From the NCBI GenBank assembly GCA_964568355.1, contig CAZMRK010000795.1, positions 1 through 16,376 of the forward strand: DNA of 16,376 nt, given 5' to 3'. A program made the translations under genes and the position numbers. Below the pieces are notes generated by a model. It made no database searches. It had not been told where the DNA came from and saw only the letters and a program-made list of their open reading frames with translations. Each line of letters opens with the position of its first letter. Within the stretch, counting starts at the first letter, position 1. Source of the stretch: JAJPJX01 sp964568355 (lineage in GTDB: Bacteria; Acidobacteriota; Terriglobia; Bryobacterales; Bryobacteraceae). Positions 13,110 to 16,376 of the stretch are shown here, piece by piece.

Positions 13110-13118
13110 GCAAAACAG

Positions 13119-13589
13119 ATGAGTGGAAAACTTCAGGCTGAGATCAAGCAGGCCAAGCCGTTCGCCCGGTTGGAGGAGGAGGCCTTCGTCAATCTCATCC
13201 GCACGGCGGACCGCCTCATGTCGGCGCAGGCCCAACTGATGAAGGGCTGGGACCTTTCGCCCACGCAATACAACGTCTTGCGGATCCTGCGGGGGTCCGG
13301 TCCGGACGGTTTGTGCTGCGGCGAGGTGGGCGAGCGCCTGATCACCCGCGATCCGGATATTACCCGGCTTCTGGATCGCATGGAGGCGCGCGGCCTGGTC
13401 ACCCGCGCGCGCGACCGCAAGGACCGGCGCGTGATCACGGTACGCATCACCGACGAAGGCTTGCGCATCCTGGACGACATGCAACCGGCCCTGGAGGCCT
13501 TCAGCCGCGAGCACCTGGGACGGCTTTCCGAGGAGCAGCTCCGGAGCTTCATCGATCTGCTGGAGCTGGCGCGGGAAAAAGCCGGCTGA
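13119..13589 (+). CDS. MarR-family transcriptional regulator
   Basis: 156-aa winged-helix repressor. A helical dimerisation N-terminus (about 1-45) is followed by the DNA-binding core: LSPTQYNVLRILRG, VGERLITRDPDITRLLDRMEARGLVTRARD and the wing RKDRRVITVRITDEGLRIL (about 98-120). A C-terminal helix completes the dimer interface. Members sense small phenolics, oxidants or other stress and release DNA. It is followed after 45 nt by doxX, the most likely partner target. The ATG at 13119 has no ribosome-binding site and sits where transcription is predicted to begin. The palindrome over its own promoter suggests autorepression of the marR-doxX unit. There is a Cys-Cys pair (GLCCGEVG, about 65-72) near the recognition region that could make it redox-sensitive; that is a guess. 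Confidence 0.92.
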   Translation: MSGKLQAEIKQAKPFARLEEEAFVNLIRTADRLMSAQAQLMKGWDLSPTQYNVLRILRGSGPDGLCCGEVGERLITRDPDITRLLDRMEARGLVTRARDRKDRRVITVRITDEGLRILDDMQPALEAFSREHLGRLSEEQLRSFIDLLELAREKAG

Positions 13590-13634
13590 TTTTCTCCACA
13601 AATCGTTGAGACAACTACCACTTGGAGGCAGAAC

Positions 13635-14039
13635 ATGAATGAAAAGGACCTGCGAAGCTGGGGCGTGGCTTTGATACGCATCATGATCGGCCTGGTCTTC
13701 GTCATGCACGGAGGGCAGAAGTTATTCGTCTTCGGGATCGGTGGGACCGCCGCGTTTTTCGGTCAGGCCGGGATCCCGATGCCGATGGTCTCCGCCACGG
13801 TGGCTTCGCTTTCGGAGTTCCTGTGCGGCGCGGCACTGCTGGTGGGGCTGTTCACCCGCCTGGCGATTATCCCGCTGATCGTGACCATGCTGGTGGCTAT
13901 CTTCCACGTGCATCTGCGCAATGGCTTCTTCCTGCCGACCGGCTTCGAGTACGCCCTGACGATGCTGGTGGCGCTGGTAGCGCTGGGCTTGACCGGGCCG
14001 GGTCAACTGGCGCTCGACGGGCTGCGGCGCCGCAGCTAA
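13635..14039 (+). CDS. DoxX-family membrane protein
   Basis: 134-aa protein of the DoxX family with four membrane helices (about 10-29, 50-72, 75-95 and 105-122). The N-terminal motif ALIRIMIGLVFVMHGGQKLF is the family's best-conserved segment, followed by GLFTRLAIIPLIVTML. DoxX-like proteins are tied to thiosulfate:quinone oxidation in archaea and to redox or oxidative-stress functions in bacteria; the exact reaction in this type is not settled. GGAGG (13624-13628) lies 6 nt before the ATG. It follows marR in the same direction and is probably co-transcribed and repressed by it. Its TAA shares four bases with the TAG of the convergent RNA methyltransferase gene. Confidence 0.92.
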   Translation: MNEKDLRSWGVALIRIMIGLVFVMHGGQKLFVFGIGGTAAFFGQAGIPMPMVSATVASLSEFLCGAALLVGLFTRLAIIPLIVTMLVAIFHVHLRNGFFLPTGFEYALTMLVALVALGLTGPGQLALDGLRRRS

Positions 14040-14563
14040 CCGGCCAGGCCGCGGTATTTGCGCAGCAGTTCGTAAAGCACTACGCCGCCGGCGGTGGCCA
14101 CGTTGAGGGAGTGCTTGGTCCCCAGCATGGGAATGCGCACGTGGGTGTCGCAGAATTCGGAGATTTCGGGCCGGATTCCATCTACTTCATGTCCGAAGAT
14201 CACGCAGACAGGAAAGCGCGGCTGCCAGTCGAACAGGTCCACGGCGTGTGCGGTAGTTTCGATTGCGGCGAGTTCGTAGCCACGCTCCCGCAGTGCGGCG
14301 AGGGCGGCCATCGGCTCCCAGGAGTGCTCCCAGGCGACGGTTTCGTCCGCGCCCAGGGCTGTTTTCGAGAGAGCCGGCTTGGGTGGATGGCCGGTAATCC
14401 CGCAGAGGTATAGTTTTTCCGCGCCGGCCGCGTCCGCCGTGCGAAAGAAAGCGCCGACGTTGTAAAGGCTGCGGACGTTATCGAGCAGGACGGCTACCGG
14501 CATTGCGGCAAGGTGGTCATAGGCCGCGCCCGCTTGCGTGGCCTGGAACGGAAGGCGCTCCAC
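14036..14563 (-). CDS. SpoU/TrmH-family RNA 2'-O-methyltransferase
   Basis: 175-aa SPOUT methyltransferase that transfers a methyl group from SAM to a ribose 2'-O in tRNA or rRNA. The three family motifs are present: motif 1 LLDNVRSLYNVGAFFRTADAAG (about 26-47, with N36 and R41), motif 2 VIFGHEVDGI (about 121-130) and motif 3 RIPMLGTKHSLNVATAGGVVLYE (about 143-165), which forms the trefoil-knot SAM site. It lacks the N-terminal RNA-binding extension of TrmH or RlmB, so the target is unclear. I chose the GTG at 14563; a later ATG at 14503 (MPVAVLLDN) would trim 20 residues but leave motif 1 intact. There is no ribosome-binding site; TAAGAT (14570-14575, minus strand) six bases upstream may be a -10 box. 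Confidence 0.88.
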   Translation of the reverse strand: MERLPFQATQAGAAYDHLAAMPVAVLLDNVRSLYNVGAFFRTADAAGAEKLYLCGITGHPPKPALSKTALGADETVAWEHSWEPMAALAALRERGYELAAIETTAHAVDLFDWQPRFPVCVIFGHEVDGIRPEISEFCDTHVRIPMLGTKHSLNVATAGGVVLYELLRKYRGLAG

Positions 14564-14613
14564 AGATCAATCTTAGCCGCTTCAATCTCAGGTATGCTGA
14601 GAAGCAAAGTATC

Positions 14614-15759
14614 ATGCGCGCCTCTTTGACGTTGTGGGTGGTTCTGCTGGCCGGTCTGGTCTGGGCCGGCTGCTCGCCGAGCCACGATTCTTCCTCTGCA
14701 CTCGCTTCCATTCCCGTTGATCCGATGGCCAACCCGCTGCCGGGCATGCCGCCCATTTTGGACATGCGGGACATCTACGCTGCCGACCGGCCGGGAGTGC
14801 TCAGCCCGGCGGTGCGGCATTTCCGCTCTCTGGTCTATGTGCCGGCCTCCGGGGCCAATCGCGTGGATGTGATTGATCCGCATACATTTCGGGTGATCCG
14901 CAGCTTTCGGGTGGGAAAACAGCCCCAGCACGTGACGCCGTCTTATGACATGAAGACGCTGTGGGTGCTGTGCGACTTGAACGATCGGCTGGTGGAGGTG
15001 GATCCGGCCACGGGCAAGGAAGGCCGCAGCATTTTCGTCAAAGATCCTTACAACATGTACTACACGCCCGACGGGCAATACGCCGTGGTCTGTGCCGAGC
15101 GCATCCGGCGGCTCAACTTCCTGGACGCCAAGACCATGAAGCTGAAGAACTCGGTGGAGATCCCGTACCGCGGCATCGATCACCTGGACTTTTCGGCTAA
15201 CGGGCGCTATCTGCTGGCAAGCTGCGAGTTCGACGCCCAGGTGGTCAAGGTGGATACGGCGGCCCAGAAGGTGGTGGGCCATGTCGCCCTGAAGGCGGGC
15301 GGGATGCCGCAGGACGTGAAGCTCTCGCCCGACGGCCGGATCTTCTACGTGGCCGATATGATGGCCGACGGTGTTTACCTGATCGACGGCGAATCCATGC
15401 AGATTATCGGCTTCCTGGCGACCGGCAAGGGAGCCCACGGCCTTTACGTGAGCCGGGATTCCAAGTACCTCTACGTGTCCAACCGCGGCGAGGGATCGGT
15501 TTCGGTGGTGGACCTGGAGACCCGCAAGCAGGTTCAGAAGTGGCAGATTCCAAAGGGCGGAAGCCCGGACATGGGAGGCGTATCGGCGGACGGGAAGATT
15601 CTCTGGCTGAGCGGCCGGTACGACCGGGAGGTTTATGCTATCGATACCGGCGACGGGCACCTGGTGGCGCGCGTCCGGGTGGCCAAAGGACCGCACGGCC
15701 TATGCGTATATCCCCAGCCCGGCCGGTACTCCCTAGGGCATACGGGAATATTCCGCTAA
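14614..15759 (+). CDS. YVTN-type beta-propeller lipoprotein
   Basis: 381-aa surface or periplasmic protein. The N-terminus is a lipoprotein signal peptide ending LLAGLVWAGC, with C20 as the probable lipidated residue. The mature part (about 70-375) is built of roughly 40-residue beta-propeller units of the YVTN class, seen in phrases such as VYVPASGANRVDVIDPHTFRV, LVEVDPATGK, FYVADMMADGVYLIDGES, LYVSNRGEGSVSVVDLETRKQ and EVYAIDTGDGHLVARVRV. Such propellers are binding or scaffold domains; no catalytic signature is evident. The ATG at 14614 is chosen because the signal peptide begins there; upstream in-frame codons encode no plausible leader. It is divergent from the RNA methyltransferase across 50 bp, with a weak TATGCT (14593-14598) as a possible -10 box. 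Function unknown. Confidence 0.88.
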   Translation: MRASLTLWVVLLAGLVWAGCSPSHDSSSALASIPVDPMANPLPGMPPILDMRDIYAADRPGVLSPAVRHFRSLVYVPASGANRVDVIDPHTFRVIRSFRVGKQPQHVTPSYDMKTLWVLCDLNDRLVEVDPATGKEGRSIFVKDPYNMYYTPDGQYAVVCAERIRRLNFLDAKTMKLKNSVEIPYRGIDHLDFSANGRYLLASCEFDAQVVKVDTAAQKVVGHVALKAGGMPQDVKLSPDGRIFYVADMMADGVYLIDGESMQIIGFLATGKGAHGLYVSRDSKYLYVSNRGEGSVSVVDLETRKQVQKWQIPKGGSPDMGGVSADGKILWLSGRYDREVYAIDTGDGHLVARVRVAKGPHGLCVYPQPGRYSLGHTGIFR

Positions 15760-15798
15760 GGTGCGAAACCCGCGGCGGTTGCGGGGAATCCTGTTAAA

Positions 15799-15810
15799 CT
15801 GAAAGTTCAG
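15799..15810 (+). promoter_or_regulatory. Small inverted repeat just before the glycosyltransferase start
   Basis: CTGAA-AG-TTCAG, a 5-bp inverted repeat with a 2-bp centre, ends 3 nt before the glycosyltransferase ATG, where a ribosome-binding site would be expected but none is seen. A protein-binding site is possible; the loop is too small for a stable RNA hairpin. Confidence 0.25.
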
Positions 15811-15813
15811 CCC

Positions 15814-16376
15814 ATGCTGTCCGTTGTTATCCCGATTCACAACGAGGAGCACTCGCTGCTGCCCCTCTATGATCGCCTCACTGCTGTTCTAGAAAAGCTC
15901 GCCCGACCCTACGAAATCCTGTTCGTGGACGATGCCTCCACCGACCGCAGTTTTGAGCTGCTGGCCAATCTGGTGGAGACGGATAGCCATCTGAAGGTCA
16001 TCCGGCTGCGCCGCAATTTCGGGCAAACGGCGGCCCTTTCCGCCGGCTTTCACGAGGCCAAAGGGGACGTGATCATTGCCATGGACGGCGATCTGCAGCA
16101 CGCCCCGGAAGATATTCCGGCCCTGCTCTCCAAGATCGATGAAGGCTACGACATCGCCAGCGGGTGGCGCAAGCAGCGCGTCGATAATCCGATCACCCGC
16201 AAGATTCCATCGCGAATCGCCAACTGGCTGATGTCCAAGGCCTCCGGCCTGGACCTGCGGGATTTCGGCACCACTTTCAAGGCCTACCGCGCCGAGGTCC
16301 TCAAAGACGTCAACCTGTACGGCGAACTGCACCGATTCATTCCCGCGCTGGCCACGTTTTATGGCGCCCGCGTGGC
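15814..16376 (+). CDS. Family 2 glycosyltransferase (DPM1/GtrB-like), 3'-truncated
   Basis: The first 187 residues of a GT-A-fold glycosyltransferase are visible; the window ends before the stop. The start MLSVVIPIHNEEHSL is typical of GT2. EILFVDDASTDRS (about 34-46) binds the nucleotide, and IIAMDGDLQHAPEDIP (about 87-102) carries the DxD metal site. The order RNFGQTAALSAGFHEAKGDV followed by FGTTFKAYRAEV is characteristic of the polyprenyl-phosphate sugar transferases (DPM1, GtrB, ArnC), which charge undecaprenyl phosphate with mannose, glucose or an aminoarabinose precursor. Whether C-terminal membrane helices follow, which would separate GtrB/ArnC types from DPM1, lies outside the window. 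There is no clear ribosome-binding site before the ATG at 15814. Confidence 0.92.
   Translation, partial: MLSVVIPIHNEEHSLLPLYDRLTAVLEKLARPYEILFVDDASTDRSFELLANLVETDSHLKVIRLRRNFGQTAALSAGFHEAKGDVIIAMDGDLQHAPEDIPALLSKIDEGYDIASGWRKQRVDNPITRKIPSRIANWLMSKASGLDLRDFGTTFKAYRAEVLKDVNLYGELHRFIPALATFYGARV

Noticed and set aside
11671..13113. Open frame of 480 codons antisense to the ABC permease
   Set aside because: Gln/Arg/His-rich shadow sequence produced by Leu/Ala-rich membrane helices on the other strand.
13571..13602. A-rich then T-rich sequence around the marR stop, a possible terminator
   Set aside because: The stem is short, AT-rich and mismatched with no GC-rich core closing it, and doxX follows in the same direction, so I do not call a terminator.
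1..16376. CRISPR array, tRNA, rRNA, insertion sequence or riboswitch
   Set aside because: I looked for regular spaced repeats, cloverleaf-type sequence, rRNA landmarks, transposase motifs and long structured leaders and saw none.

Overview
The window is GC-rich, densely packed bacterial chromosome and carries no rRNA, tRNA, CRISPR array, transposase or phage structural gene that I can see. The gene mix (ECF sigma factor with a FecR-type partner whose N-terminus reads DYLWDRSG.PDPEIE, a YVTN propeller lipoprotein, a MarR-DoxX pair, a Tat-type amidase, an xylose-isomerase-fold enzyme) and the short gaps fit a soil or sediment Acidobacteriota, perhaps the Bryobacterales/Solibacter side. That placement is an inference from gene content, not a marker-gene result.

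Layout. 1-1475: the 3' part of a sensor histidine kinase and its OmpR/PhoB-type response regulator, overlapping by ATGA. 1476-2207: a short spacer with a 10-bp tandem repeat and a perfect palindrome, then a VapB/VapC toxin-antitoxin pair. 2243-3751: an amidase-signature hydrolase with a Tat-like leader. 3802-6008 (minus): an HpcH/HpaI-family aldolase with its own well-formed promoter, and serB (phosphoserine phosphatase with two ACT domains). 6080-7604 (plus): an xylose-isomerase-family enzyme and a small DUF2905 membrane protein. 7608-9626 (minus): an operon, in transcription order, of an exported 160-aa protein, an ECF sigma factor and a FecR-domain membrane protein. 9701-10618 (minus): a peptidoglycan-binding plus GH46-like protein. 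10681-13059 (plus): an ABC ATPase and its 12-helix permease. 13119-14039: marR-doxX, with a palindrome lying on the marR -35 box. 14036-14563 (minus): an SpoU/TrmH RNA methyltransferase. 14614-15759: a YVTN beta-propeller lipoprotein. 15814 to the edge: a DPM1/GtrB-like family 2 glycosyltransferase, cut by the window.

How they work together. There are five clear regulatory or co-expressed units: HK-RR, VapBC, exported protein-sigma-FecR, ABC ATPase-permease and MarR-DoxX. The rest look like single housekeeping or catabolic genes. The least ordinary items are the GH46-like lytic protein with a shortened catalytic spacing, the sigma operon headed by an unrecognised exported protein, the isomerase with a rewritten substrate loop, and the palindrome-covered, apparently leaderless marR promoter. 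I found no clearly new multi-gene defence or biosynthetic system. No gap exceeds 300 bases; the longest is about 130 nt (4648-4778), and its contents are described under the promoter and repeat entries.
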